Positions 53,082 to 61,377 of a DNA stretch of 64,000 nucleotides are shown one piece after another; the first letter of the stretch is position 1; each line of letters starts with the position of its first letter. A program made the position numbers and the translations under genes. Origin of the DNA: JAYFNU01 sp964622315 (GTDB taxonomy: Bacteria > Bacillota > Clostridia > Oscillospirales > Ruminococcaceae); contig CAZUOY010000002.1 in assembly GCA_964622315.1 (NCBI GenBank), forward strand, positions 21,950 to 85,949. Reading direction: 5' to 3'. Under the pieces are notes generated by a model. It worked only from the letters and a program-made list of their open reading frames with translations, was not told the DNA's origin and made no database searches.

Positions 53082-54205
53082 CAAACAAAAAAGCCCTCGG
53101 AATAATCTTCGGAAATATGCATGACGGAAACGTAGCTGAGCTAACCAAGGTGCGTTCTATGGCGTCGCTTCCCTTCGGCGGGCGCTACCGCATGATAGAC
53201 TTTGCTCTTTCGTCGCTTGTTTCGGCAAGCGTAACTAAGGTCGGTGTAATAGCCAAAAGCAACTATCACTCACTTATGGACCACCTCGGAAGCGGACGTG
53301 AATGGGACCTTGCGAGAAAGAATGAAGGTCTTTCAATTCTTCCACCATACCGCGCTTCGGCGCAGGAAACGGAAACCCTCTATCACGGGCGTATTCAGGC
53401 GCTTTACAACGCGCTTTACTATATTAAATCCTCAGACGTAAAGTATGTCGTGCTAATGGATTGTGACCATGTAGCGAACATCGACCTTAACTCTGTGTTG
53501 GAGAACCACGAGAAAACGAACGCAGATGTCACAATGGTCTGCTACAACGCGGTGCCGAACGAGGATATGCTGAAATCCTGCGTAGTGGTTAAGCCTGACG
53601 CAAACGGTCGCGCTAAGGGGCTTATGATTAACAGCTTTTTTGAGGGCTGCCTTTTCAGTATGAACGTCTTCGTTATCGACAAGGAACTTTTAATTAAAAT
53701 GATAGACGACGCTATGAGTTCGATGCTCGTCTTCTTTGAGCGCGACGTACTGCTCGCAAACATTGAAACCCTAAATATTCAGTGCTACGTGCACGAGGGC
53801 TTCGTGAGGAGAATCTATTCCCTTAAAAGCTATTACGACGCAAATATGGACCTACTTAATCCCGACAACCTGAGCAGTCTGTTCGTTCCCTCGCGCCCCG
53901 TGCTGACAAAGGTGCGAGATGAGGCTCCCGTTCGCTACGGACTTAACGCGCGAGTGAAAAACTGTCTTGTCGCGGACGGCTGCGTAATTGAGGGCGACGT
54001 AACAAACTGCGTGCTTTTCCGTGGCGCAAATATAGCCGCGGGCGCAAGAATAAACAACTCGATAATTATGCAGAATACCGTTATCGGCGAAAGCGCTTCA
54101 CTCGAATCAATCGTAACCGACAAGGACGTTATTGTCGGAAACGGCTGTAATTTGAAAGGACACACGAATTATCCGCTTTACTTAAGAAAAGCCAGCAAGG
54201 TATAA
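53078..54205 (+). CDS. glgD: Glucose-1-phosphate adenylyltransferase regulatory-type subunit GlgD
   Basis: 375 aa, homologous to GlgC but with decayed catalytic motifs: the GGQGSRL loop is replaced by GNMHDGNVAELTKVRSM, and the EKP site is lost (VVVKPDANGRAKG). The DCDHVANID segment remains. The C-terminal beta-helix (NCLVADGCVIEGDV, IIMQNTVIGE) is retained. In Bacillus-type systems GlgD raises activity of GlgC in a heterotetramer. Four-base overlap with glgC supports fixed stoichiometry. Confidence 0.94.
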   Translation: MTNKKALGIIFGNMHDGNVAELTKVRSMASLPFGGRYRMIDFALSSLVSASVTKVGVIAKSNYHSLMDHLGSGREWDLARKNEGLSILPPYRASAQETETLYHGRIQALYNALYYIKSSDVKYVVLMDCDHVANIDLNSVLENHEKTNADVTMVCYNAVPNEDMLKSCVVVKPDANGRAKGLMINSFFEGCLFSMNVFVIDKELLIKMIDDAMSSMLVFFERDVLLANIETLNIQCYVHEGFVRRIYSLKSYYDANMDLLNPDNLSSLFVPSRPVLTKVRDEAPVRYGLNARVKNCLVADGCVIEGDVTNCVLFRGANIAAGARINNSIIMQNTVIGESASLESIVTDKDVIVGNGCNLKGHTNYPLYLRKASKV

Positions 54206-54216
54206 GGAGGCATAAG

Positions 54217-55641
54217 ATGAACGTACTGTTTGCTACAAGCGAGTGCTATCCCTTCGCGTCTGCGGGCGGGCTCGGCGACGTTTCGAGCGCGCTTCCTAAG
54301 GCGTTGAACAAAAAAGGCGTGGATTGCCGCGTGGTAATGCCGCTCTACGGCGACATTAAGCAGGAATACCGCTCAAAAATGAAGTATGTAACCAACTTTC
54401 AAGTACCTCTCGCATGGCGCGAGCAGTACTGCGGTTTATTTACTCTGAGTTATGATGGAGTGCAATATTACTTTCTGGATAATGAGCAGTATTTTAAGCG
54501 CAACGGACTATACGGGTATTATGACGATGGTGAGCGGTACGCCTTCTTCTCTCGCGCGCTACTTGAAATGTTGCGCCACATAGACTTTGCGCCCGGGATT
54601 ATTCACGCGAACGACTGGCAAACGGCGCTTGCAAACGTATATATTAATAAGTTCTACCGTGACGACCCGAAATTCTATTCAATTAAAACGCTTATTACAA
54701 TACACAACATTCAATACCAGGGCAAGTACGGCAAAGAGATACTAAAGGAGGTCGTCGGAATAGCCGAGGGCAGCGCGAGCGACCTTGAGTACGGCGGCTG
54801 CATTAACTTCTTAAAGGGCGCGATAGAGTGCTCAGACAAGGTAAACACCGTAAGTCCGACCTATGCAAGCGAGATACTTGACCCGTGGTTCGCCCACGGT
54901 CTTGACGGTATTCTCCGCGATAAGCAGTATAAGCTTTGCGGTATACTCAACGGCATCGACAACGAAACCTACAATCCCGAAACCGACCCGTTTATAGCGG
55001 CGAACTACTCGGCAAGCGAGCCTAAAAACAAGGCAAGCTGTAAGAAAGCGCTTAATGAAACCTTCCACCTTGAGAACAACGACGCGCCCATTATAGGCAT
55101 TGTATCGCGCCTCGTCGCACACAAGGGCATAGACCTTGTAAAACATGTTCTGGAGTATATAATTCTTGGCGGAATGAAGATTGTCGTGTTGGGCTCGGGC
55201 GAATATATGTACGAGAACTGTTTCCTTGATTTTCAGAACCGCTATCCGAATATGTGCGGCGTAAAGATTGGCTTTATCCCCGAGCTTGCCCGCAAAATCT
55301 ATTCCGGTTCTGATATGTTCCTCATGCCGTCAAAATCGGAGCCGTGCGGGCTTTCTCAGATGATAGCGTTACGTTACGGGACCCTTCCGATAGTGCGTGA
55401 AACGGGCGGCTTGAAGGACAGCGTGACCGACAGCGGTGACGGCGAGGGCAACGGCTTCACCTTTAAAAGCTACAACGCGCACGATATGCTGGACGCGTGC
55501 CTTCGCGCTAAGGCTGTTTATGAAAACCCAAAGGATTGGGCGGCGCTTGTAAAACGCGCGCTTTCCTGTGACTTTAGCTGGACACAGTCGGCGGAGAGCT
55601 ATATGGCACTATACGACGAAATGATAGACCTTTGGAAGTAA
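54217..55641 (+). CDS. glgA: Glycogen synthase (ADP-glucose, GT5)
   Basis: 474 aa, AAGGAGG before ATG 54217. N-terminal ATSECYPFASAGGLGDVSSA is the GT5 loop, where the Lys of the usual K-x-G-G is Ser15. HANDWQTALANVY, IHNIQYQGKYG and the C-terminal SKSEPCGLSQMIALRYGTLPIVRETGGL are conserved, including the Glu pair of the donor site. Elongates alpha-1,4-glucan from ADP-glucose. Last gene of glgBCDA. Confidence 0.96.
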   Translation: MNVLFATSECYPFASAGGLGDVSSALPKALNKKGVDCRVVMPLYGDIKQEYRSKMKYVTNFQVPLAWREQYCGLFTLSYDGVQYYFLDNEQYFKRNGLYGYYDDGERYAFFSRALLEMLRHIDFAPGIIHANDWQTALANVYINKFYRDDPKFYSIKTLITIHNIQYQGKYGKEILKEVVGIAEGSASDLEYGGCINFLKGAIECSDKVNTVSPTYASEILDPWFAHGLDGILRDKQYKLCGILNGIDNETYNPETDPFIAANYSASEPKNKASCKKALNETFHLENNDAPIIGIVSRLVAHKGIDLVKHVLEYIILGGMKIVVLGSGEYMYENCFLDFQNRYPNMCGVKIGFIPELARKIYSGSDMFLMPSKSEPCGLSQMIALRYGTLPIVRETGGLKDSVTDSGDGEGNGFTFKSYNAHDMLDACLRAKAVYENPKDWAALVKRALSCDFSWTQSAESYMALYDEMIDLWK

Positions 55642-55655
55642 CGAACAGAATAACA

Positions 55656-55687
55656 AAAACGGCTTCGGTTAATTCCGAAGCCGTTTT
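55656..55687. terminator. Terminator of the glgBCDA operon
   Basis: A 13-bp perfect stem AAAACGGCTTCGG / CCGAAGCCGTTTT around TTAATT. Also lies beyond the leftward DUF4097 gene, so probably bidirectional. Confidence 0.9.
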
Positions 55688-55699
55688 CTATTATGGGGA

Positions 55700-56602
55700 C
55701 TATTTGAAGTCTATTTCAATCACTCCAAGACCACATTCCAGTTTCATCTCTTTCGATGCGTTGCTGTTTCCGAAATCAAACTCACCGATACCCGCGCTCT
55801 GCTTGCCGTCCACTTTTACCGTTCCAAGCGCAACCTCTGCTTCGACATAAAAATCATTCACGTTACCTGCAACGTCCATCTCGACGTTACCCGTGCCGAC
55901 GCTTACTTTTGCTTTGTTCGTTATCTCGCCGTCGTAATTCATAGCCGCCGCGCCAAGCTCTGTTTTAAGGGTTCCCGTCGAGTAGTTGTCGAAAACTATG
56001 TTTCCTGCGCCGAACTGAAGCTCAAGCTCCTTAGCCGAACCGCCGGCCACGGCGATATTGCCCGCGCCCGCTTGTATAGTGAAATCATCTTCCACGTTGA
56101 AATCGTCCACGCGAAGGTCAACCGCTCCAAACTTAAGGTCAAGGCTCTTTACACTGTCGGCGTTCACATGTATTACTATCGTCTCCCTAATTGAACCTGT
56201 AGTTGTAAGGCTGTAGCTGTTATTGCTCCAGTCATCGTCAAACTCACTGTCAATAAGCCTTATGCTGTCGTTTTCCACCTCGCAGCTTAGGCGTCCTTGA
56301 CGGAAATTACTTGCCTCAACCCACGTTTCGGTGTCCTTAACTATGCTGACGTTCGCCGCTTTAACCCTTACTTCAATCTCTGCGTCCGATATAGGCTCCG
56401 CGAAATGCTCACCTACTTCAGTTCCCTGGCCGTCCTCGATTACAACGGGGCTAATCTTCTCAGCCTTGCCCTGATAGTAATGGAAACGGTCCACCGCCGC
56501 GTTTATTCCGCCGCGAATAATGCCAAAGCCCGCTATTATAAGACCTATTACCAAAATAACCGCGCCGATAATTAGCAGCGTGTTAGTCGTTCTTTTGCTC
56601 AT
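55700..56602 (-). CDS. DUF4097 beta-repeat membrane-anchored protein
   Basis: 300 aa. One N-terminal helix (about 8-30) precedes an extracytoplasmic region (or cytoplasmic, topology uncertain) that is a stack of short beta repeats: SLDLKFGAVDLRVDDFNVEDDFTIQ in pieces, with recurring GAGNI and GVG(N) turns (QAGAGNIAV, QFGAGNIVF, VGTGNVEM, ECGLGVIEI), typical of DUF4097/toastrack-like proteins. AAGGGAAAAG precedes ATG 56602, which lies within the end of the DUF1700 gene. Last gene of the PadR-DUF1700-DUF4097 operon, a widespread firmicute envelope module of unclear function. Confidence 0.88.
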   Translation of the reverse strand: MSKRTTNTLLIIGAVILVIGLIIAGFGIIRGGINAAVDRFHYYQGKAEKISPVVIEDGQGTEVGEHFAEPISDAEIEVRVKAANVSIVKDTETWVEASNFRQGRLSCEVENDSIRLIDSEFDDDWSNNSYSLTTTGSIRETIVIHVNADSVKSLDLKFGAVDLRVDDFNVEDDFTIQAGAGNIAVAGGSAKELELQFGAGNIVFDNYSTGTLKTELGAAAMNYDGEITNKAKVSVGTGNVEMDVAGNVNDFYVEAEVALGTVKVDGKQSAGIGEFDFGNSNASKEMKLECGLGVIEIDFK

Positions 56603-57464
56603 TGTTATCTTTTCCCTTCTTTAATCTGTTGAATATTCTTGAAACAAGCTTACCCACTGCGTTTACAAGCAGTGAGATAAGCTTAACAAACAGCGGCAGC
56701 AGGAGCAGCAGCAGCCCCGCCGAGATAAGTGCGCCGCCGATAGATAGAAGCACCGCTCCCGCTCCCATCATCGTGCTGGTTGCACCGAAAAAGAGCGAAC
56801 CTATACCCGCCGCGCCAAGCGCAAAGATAATAGCGATAAGAGCAATAACTATCGCAAAGCAAACCGCCGCTACGGCAATAATAATTGCAAGCGCCGCTAT
56901 TGCTACGGGAAGTCCTACAGGAAGGGCAAAGATACCGAGAATTATGTACCATATAGCCTTTGTGCTGCTTTGTGGCTTTGCGCCCGCATACGGCGACTGG
57001 GTTATTGTGCCGTTAGCTTGCGTCGATACCGCCGTCGGTACCGCTGTTGCTACAGGCTGAATAACCGTAGTAAAGCCCGCTTTAGTATATGGGCTTGCAA
57101 TGCCCTCGCCCGCCGTACCGACGGGTGCCGTGGGCGAAAGCTCCGCAAAGGAAACAGGAGTCTTCTCTGCGGGGGCGGCTTTTTCTGCCGCCACCGTTTC
57201 GTTCTTCTTTACTTCTTCTTTCTTCTCGTCCTCGGCGGCTTCTTCCTTCTTCCTTGCCGCCTTCTCCTCAAGATAGTCAGCCGCATATTCCGCGACTATC
57301 TGAGCGCCCAGTCTTGCGGGAGCGCCGAGAGTTTTTATCGCCTCCTCGTCGTTTCCCGCGTCCTCAAAGTATTCTCTGTAAAAGCTGATTGCCTCCTCAC
57401 GCTCCGCCTCTGGAATGGGCGAAAGGCTTTCCTTTAGCTTTTTAAAGTATGTATCCCTTGTCAT
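56583..57464 (-). CDS. DUF1700/HAAS-domain membrane protein
   Basis: 293 aa. Residues 1-65 (YFKKLKESLSPIPEAEREEAISFYREYFED in pieces, then DEEAIKTLGAPARLGAQIVAEY) are the helical HAAS/DUF1700 domain found next to PadR regulators. A Glu/Lys-rich and Pro/Thr-rich linker (70-165) leads to about four or five hydrophobic helices (170-270), and a basic tail follows. The start overlaps the PadR stop by four bases. Such proteins are thought to relay PadR-linked envelope signals, but the mechanism is unknown. Confidence 0.87.
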   Translation of the reverse strand: MTRDTYFKKLKESLSPIPEAEREEAISFYREYFEDAGNDEEAIKTLGAPARLGAQIVAEYAADYLEEKAARKKEEAAEDEKKEEVKKNETVAAEKAAPAEKTPVSFAELSPTAPVGTAGEGIASPYTKAGFTTVIQPVATAVPTAVSTQANGTITQSPYAGAKPQSSTKAIWYIILGIFALPVGLPVAIAALAIIIAVAAVCFAIVIALIAIIFALGAAGIGSLFFGATSTMMGAGAVLLSIGGALISAGLLLLLLPLFVKLISLLVNAVGKLVSRIFNRLKKGKDNNEQKND

Positions 57465-57778
57465 CTGTCTTCCTCCCCGTCCTCAAGAACGCTGTCGACC
57501 TTCTCCTTGTAGTCTTCCCATTCCGCTTTATAGGTCTCAAGCTGTTTAGTACCCGATTTAGTAATTTTATAATACCGTCTCATCCGGCCCATATACGGCT
57601 CATCATAGGTTTCGAGATACTCGCCCTTTTGAAGCCGCCGCAGTACCGGGTAAAGCGTGCTCTCTGAAATGTCTATCTTGTTTCGCACCGCCTGCGTAAG
57701 CACATACCCGTAGGTATCGCCTCGCGAGAGTACGGCAAGCACAAACGCATCGAGCAGCGCCGTATTTACTGTAAACAT
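57461..57778 (-). CDS. PadR family transcriptional regulator
   Basis: 105 aa from ATG 57778 (MFTVNTALLDAFVLAVL), with AAAGGAGG upstream; a longer frame to 57883 reads through the promoter and is not real. The winged helix has GDTYGYVLTQ, IDISESTLYPVLRRLQKGEYLE (recognition helix and wing), then RRYYKITKSGTKQLE. It is the short PadR-s2 type. Its operator is evident as the 14-bp inverted repeat covering its promoter, so it represses its own operon with DUF1700 and DUF4097. Confidence 0.93.
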   Translation of the reverse strand: MFTVNTALLDAFVLAVLSRGDTYGYVLTQAVRNKIDISESTLYPVLRRLQKGEYLETYDEPYMGRMRRYYKITKSGTKQLETYKAEWEDYKEKVDSVLEDGEEDR

Positions 57779-57801
57779 ACTCTGCCTCCTTTTCTCTATC
57801 A

Positions 57802-57838
57802 CAAACAATATTATATGGCGTATAATATTGTTTGTCAA
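57802..57838 (-). promoter_or_regulatory. Consensus promoter embedded in a 14-bp perfect palindrome (PadR operator)
   Basis: Minus strand: TTGACA (57838-57833), exactly 17 bp, TATAAT (57815-57810), a full-consensus promoter. A perfect inverted repeat CAAACAATATTATA / TATAATATTGTTTG (57802-57815 and 57821-57834, 5-bp centre) covers the spacer and -10. A bound dimer would block polymerase. Confidence 0.9.
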
Positions 57839-57889
57839 GTAGTTTTGCAATATTTTTTGAAAAAAGAGGAAAAAAGCCCGCAAAGGCGT

Positions 57890-58588
57890 TCATCTGCCTG
57901 TTGCGAGCCGTTTAATTTCGTTTAAATCTGTTATTTGAAATTCTCTTTTTGTGTATTTAATAAGCCCTTGCCTCGCCATTCGCGAAAGCTCACGCGAAAG
58001 GGCGCTTCTGTCACAGCCGAGATAACGCGCTTGTTCCTCGCGGCTGTGCGGCAATTTTAGGCTTTCGCCCTTTGTCTTTTGGTATAACTCATATAAATAG
58101 ATTGCTACACGCTGTCTAAGGGAGCCGCTCTCCAATATTTTCAGTCGCCTGTTCAAAACAAAGTACTTGTCTGAAATGACAAGTATAAGGTTGCGAAGCA
58201 GACGGCTTCTCGCCGCGCCTAAACGGTCGTCGGGACGAAGTATGCTATCTATATTGAAGGACAGAAGCTCACAATCCGTGTTCGCCGTAACGTCCACGGG
58301 GCTTTTCTCGCTCGCACCGGAAATAAGGTCGCCGAATACATCGCCGCAGGACATCTCGTTCACAATAATCGTCCGTCCGTCAACTGTGCTTCGTTCGCCT
58401 GTCGCTCTGCCAAGCAGGAGAACAAACACCTCGTCGCACCGTTCGCCCTCACCGATTATCAGCTCGCCCTTTTTAAAATAGCGCACTCGAAGCGCCGCCG
58501 AGGCAAAAAAAGCCTTTACATTGTCTTGCGATATGCCGCTGAAAAGCTTAGTGTTTTGTATAATCTCAATGCGTTCGTTCTCTGTCAT
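57890..58588 (-). CDS. Crp/Fnr family transcriptional regulator
   Basis: 232 aa. Residues about 20-135 form a cyclic-nucleotide-binding-like beta roll (YFKKGELIIGEGERCDEVFVLL, MSCGDVFGDLISG), then a dimer helix and a C-terminal HTH_Crp (LPHSREEQARYLGCDRSALSRELSRMARQG in pieces; S-R-E-L recognition). There is no Cys cluster typical of FNR, so the effector is unknown; it is not CRP proper because cAMP-contact residues are not evident. GGAGG precedes ATG 58588. Divergent from the ABC operon, with a palindrome in the spacer. Confidence 0.9.
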   Translation of the reverse strand: MTENERIEIIQNTKLFSGISQDNVKAFFASAALRVRYFKKGELIIGEGERCDEVFVLLLGRATGERSTVDGRTIIVNEMSCGDVFGDLISGASEKSPVDVTANTDCELLSFNIDSILRPDDRLGAARSRLLRNLILVISDKYFVLNRRLKILESGSLRQRVAIYLYELYQKTKGESLKLPHSREEQARYLGCDRSALSRELSRMARQGLIKYTKREFQITDLNEIKRLATGR

Positions 58589-58597
58589 CGCGCCTCC

Positions 58598-58611
58598 GTT
58601 GCCATAGCAAC
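58598..58611. promoter_or_regulatory. Crp/Fnr-type operator palindrome
   Basis: GTTGC-CATA-GCAAC, perfect inverted repeat. Its centre lies about 40-41 bp upstream of the expected start of the rightward transcript, the class II activator position, and right next to the Shine-Dalgarno of the leftward crp/fnr gene, fitting autorepression. Confidence 0.65.
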
Positions 58612-58632
58612 ATACTTTCTAATTAATATTAC

Positions 58633-58638
58633 TATAAT
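58633..58638 (+). promoter_or_regulatory. -10 element of the ABC operon promoter
   Basis: TATAAT with no recognisable -35 at 16-18 bp upstream, where catact occurs instead. This fits an activator-dependent promoter served by the palindrome at 58598-58611. Confidence 0.6.
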
Positions 58639-58673
58639 AAAGATAGAAATGCAAACAGAAGGAGATTGTACTA

Positions 58674-59666
58674 ATGAAAAGACTGATGGCTTTTATGCTT
58701 ACTATATTAATGGCTCTTACGGCTTTTGTCGCCTGTGGCGAAACGCCCAAGACGGATATACCTGAGGAACGGGAGGTAATACGCCTCGCAACCCTAAAAG
58801 GGCCGACCACAATGGGGCTTGTGAAGCTTTTGAGCGACGCTGAGGCGGGTACGCTTCGCTACGACGTTGAAAACAACATATACGGCGCCGCTGACGAAAT
58901 TACCGGTCTTTTGATAAACGGTGACATAGACGCCGCCGCGGTGCCTGCAAACCTTGCGGCGATACTATACAATAAGACGGGCGGCAAAATCCGCGCGGCG
59001 GCTATCAACACCCTTGGTGTGCTGTACATTGTTGAGAACGGCGAGACGGTGAACTCGGTCGCTGACTTAAAGGGCAAAACGGTTTACTCAACAGGCAAGG
59101 GCACCACTCCAGAGTACGCCCTTCGCAGTATTCTTCTTTGGAACGGAATTGACCCCGACACAGACCTTAACATAGAATACAAGTCGGAATCTACCGAAAT
59201 TGCGGCTATTCTTACGGCAGAGAACTCCTCAGCTATCGCGCTGCTTCCACAACCCTATGTAACCACGGTGCTGATGAGTAACGAGAATGTACGCATCGCG
59301 CTTGACCTTACCGAGGAATGGCGCAGCGCTTCCGACGGCGAGCTTGTAACGGGCGTTCTTGTGGCGAGAGCGGATTTCATTGAGGGACATCCCGAAACGT
59401 TTAACAGCTTCCTTGAGGATTACAAGAACTCCACTGAATATGTTAACGCAAACGCTGAGGAAGCGGCGGCACTGATAGAGGGCTACGGCATTGTCGCTAA
59501 GGCGGCGGTGGCAAAGCGCGCTTTACCCTACTGCAACATCACCTTCATTGACTCAACCGAGATGGAAACGCTGGTTTCAGAATATCTCAAAACACTCTAT
59601 GAACAAAATCCCGAGGCTGTCGGAGGTATGCTTCCCGATGAAGAATTTTATTTCAAAGCACAGTAA
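58674..59666 (+). CDS. ABC transporter substrate-binding lipoprotein (NitT/TauT type)
   Basis: 330 aa. Signal peptide with lipobox FVAC (Cys21) and a periplasmic-binding-protein-like fold of the NMT1/SsuA type: VIRLATLKGPTTMGLVKLL at the start, LLINGDIDAAAVPANLAA, LKGKTVYSTGKGTTPEYALR and LLPQPYVTTVL. Ligand unknown; relatives bind sulfonates, nitrate, pyrimidine precursors or metals. AAGGAG precedes ATG 58674. The permease gene overlaps its end by 29 bp. No ATPase gene is in the operon. Confidence 0.9.
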   Translation: MKRLMAFMLTILMALTAFVACGETPKTDIPEEREVIRLATLKGPTTMGLVKLLSDAEAGTLRYDVENNIYGAADEITGLLINGDIDAAAVPANLAAILYNKTGGKIRAAAINTLGVLYIVENGETVNSVADLKGKTVYSTGKGTTPEYALRSILLWNGIDPDTDLNIEYKSESTEIAAILTAENSSAIALLPQPYVTTVLMSNENVRIALDLTEEWRSASDGELVTGVLVARADFIEGHPETFNSFLEDYKNSTEYVNANAEEAAALIEGYGIVAKAAVAKRALPYCNITFIDSTEMETLVSEYLKTLYEQNPEAVGGMLPDEEFYFKAQ

Positions 59667-60402
59667 AAAGCTAATTTCCTTCGCCGCGGCAATAGTGTGG
59701 CTTGGTATATGGCAGCTTGCGGCGGCACTCATTAACGAACCTCTTTTCTTCCCGTCGCTGACAAGCGTGTTGAAAACGCTTTGGACGCTTGTTGGAACAA
59801 ACAACTTTTATCTTGCAATCGCTAATTCCTTTACACATATCATGTCGGGCTTCCTGATGTCGGTACTTGTCGGCGCGGCGCTCGCGGCGCTCGCCGCACG
59901 CTTCAAGGTCGCCCGCGAGCTGCTTCGTCCGCTTATGTCGGTAATCAAGGCGACCCCTGTTGCTTCCTTCATAGTTCTTGCGCTTATCCTTGTCAGCTCG
60001 AAGAATCTTTCGGCTCTCATCGCCTTTCTTATGGCGGTACCTATAGTTTACACCAACGTCCTTTCAGGCGTGCTCGCAATAGATAAAACCATGTTTGAGG
60101 CGGCTGACGTTTACGGTATGGACGGCGTAACACGTTTTCGCTACATCTACTTTCCCGAGGTTTTCCCCTTCTTCAAGGCGGGTTGTGGCGTTGCGTTAGG
60201 CTTAAGCTGGAAGGCGGGCGTTGCCGCTGAGGTAATTGGGCTTGCGTCAAAATCCATCGGCGAAAAGCTCTACGACGCGAAGATTTATCTTAACATTCCG
60301 GAGCTTTTTTCCTACACCCTCGTAATAGTGCTTATTAGCATCATCTTTGAAAGGATTGTGTCATTACTCTTAGATTGGCTATATAAAATTGTTGTCAAAT
60401 AA
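59638..60402 (+). CDS. ABC transporter permease (NitT/TauT type)
   Basis: 254 aa from ATG 59638 with GGAGG 11 nt upstream, beginning MKNFISKHSKKLISFAAA. Six helices. VIKATPVASFIVLALI and the EAA loop EAADVYGMDGVTRFRYIYFPEVFP are typical of SsuC/TauC-like permeases. It should dimerise and pair with an ATPase not encoded here; the next gene downstream is on the other strand after a terminator. Confidence 0.9.
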   Translation: MKNFISKHSKKLISFAAAIVWLGIWQLAAALINEPLFFPSLTSVLKTLWTLVGTNNFYLAIANSFTHIMSGFLMSVLVGAALAALAARFKVARELLRPLMSVIKATPVASFIVLALILVSSKNLSALIAFLMAVPIVYTNVLSGVLAIDKTMFEAADVYGMDGVTRFRYIYFPEVFPFFKAGCGVALGLSWKAGVAAEVIGLASKSIGEKLYDAKIYLNIPELFSYTLVIVLISIIFERIVSLLLDWLYKIVVK

Positions 60403-60403
60403 G

Positions 60404-60429
60404 AAACGGCGGGTAAAACCCCGCCGTTT
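60404..60429 (+). terminator. Terminator of the ABC operon
   Basis: AAACGGCGGG (60404-60413) pairs with CCCGCCGTTT (60420-60429), followed by GTTGTTTG. Good GC stem, moderate T run. Confidence 0.8.
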
Positions 60430-60468
60430 GTTGTTTGTATATTTAATAACACTTATACTATCTGTATA

Positions 60469-61365
60469 TTACTGCTCCTTCACCTGAAAGAACCTCTTGA
60501 TGACAAGCGGATATAGGGCAAAAATCCAGAGCATTATCAGAACGTAGCGCACAGCGCCCGCAACAATCGAGGTGCCGATAACAAGCTTCAAGCCCTCTTT
60601 TATTGCGAGGGTCACCGCTAAGCCGATAACAAACTTTATAGGCTGTTTCCAAAGCTTACTGCATTTTGTACTGAAATTAATGTATTTCCGCTCTATATAA
60701 AAACCTATACCGAAGCCTACAGCCGCACCCGCGGCTTTTACGCAATCGTTTAAATACCGCAGTTCGATATCGCCGAGCGAATAGACGTACGCCGAAAGCG
60801 CAAAGACCGCCACGGAGGCGATAACAACCGTAAATAGCACCGCGACATCAAAACGGCGGTTGTTCTCAAGCCTGTCAAAGAGCCATTTGGATAACACGCA
60901 AAGCGCGAGAGTTAAAAGGAAGGCTACGCCGACGTCCAGCGGCGTGTGAACGCCGAGGTACATTCTTGAAAAGCCGACGACTATAGGCGGAATAAACCAT
61001 AAAAGCTTTGCCCATGGCTTTTTTGCGTTTAGCCCTATACCGCCGTAAAAGGAAACCGCGCCTGTCGTGTGACCGCTCGGAAATGAATAACCCGTCGCGG
61101 CGGGAATAGCGCTTTCTACCGGCTTAAACGCGGGGTCGATTATCCACGGACGGTCTATTCTAAAAACTACCTTTAGAGCTTGCACCGAAAGGCCCGAAAT
61201 AAAGAAGCCTAAGCCGACGATATACGCAAGGCGCTTGTTTACACACCAATACAGCAGAACAAAAAGAACAATGATTACAGACTCCTCGCCGAGTCGTGTG
61301 AATAGCTGAAGCAGCTTATCCCAGAACGGCGTTCTGATTTCTGCGAGAGAGTAAAGTAGGTTCAT
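60469..61365 (-). CDS. PAP2 superfamily membrane phosphatase
   Basis: 298 aa. The three phosphatase motifs are present: KVVFRIDRPW (K-x6-RP), YSFPSGHTTGA (PSGH) and SRMYLGVHTPLDV (SR-x5-H-x3-D). About seven to eight helices. Members dephosphorylate undecaprenyl pyrophosphate or phospholipid phosphates on the outer membrane face. A role in undecaprenyl-phosphate recycling suits an organism with so many lipid-linked glycans, but substrate is inferred. It forms a cluster with ruvX and a small unknown gene. Confidence 0.92.
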   Translation of the reverse strand: MNLLYSLAEIRTPFWDKLLQLFTRLGEESVIIVLFVLLYWCVNKRLAYIVGLGFFISGLSVQALKVVFRIDRPWIIDPAFKPVESAIPAATGYSFPSGHTTGAVSFYGGIGLNAKKPWAKLLWFIPPIVVGFSRMYLGVHTPLDVGVAFLLTLALCVLSKWLFDRLENNRRFDVAVLFTVVIASVAVFALSAYVYSLGDIELRYLNDCVKAAGAAVGFGIGFYIERKYINFSTKCSKLWKQPIKFVIGLAVTLAIKEGLKLVIGTSIVAGAVRYVLIMLWIFALYPLVIKRFFQVKEQ

Positions 61366-61377
61366 TCCGCTTTCTCC

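Noticed and set aside
57779..57883. N-terminal extension of the PadR protein
   Set aside because: It would translate the promoter and operator; the ATG at 57778 has AAAGGAGG and matches family length.
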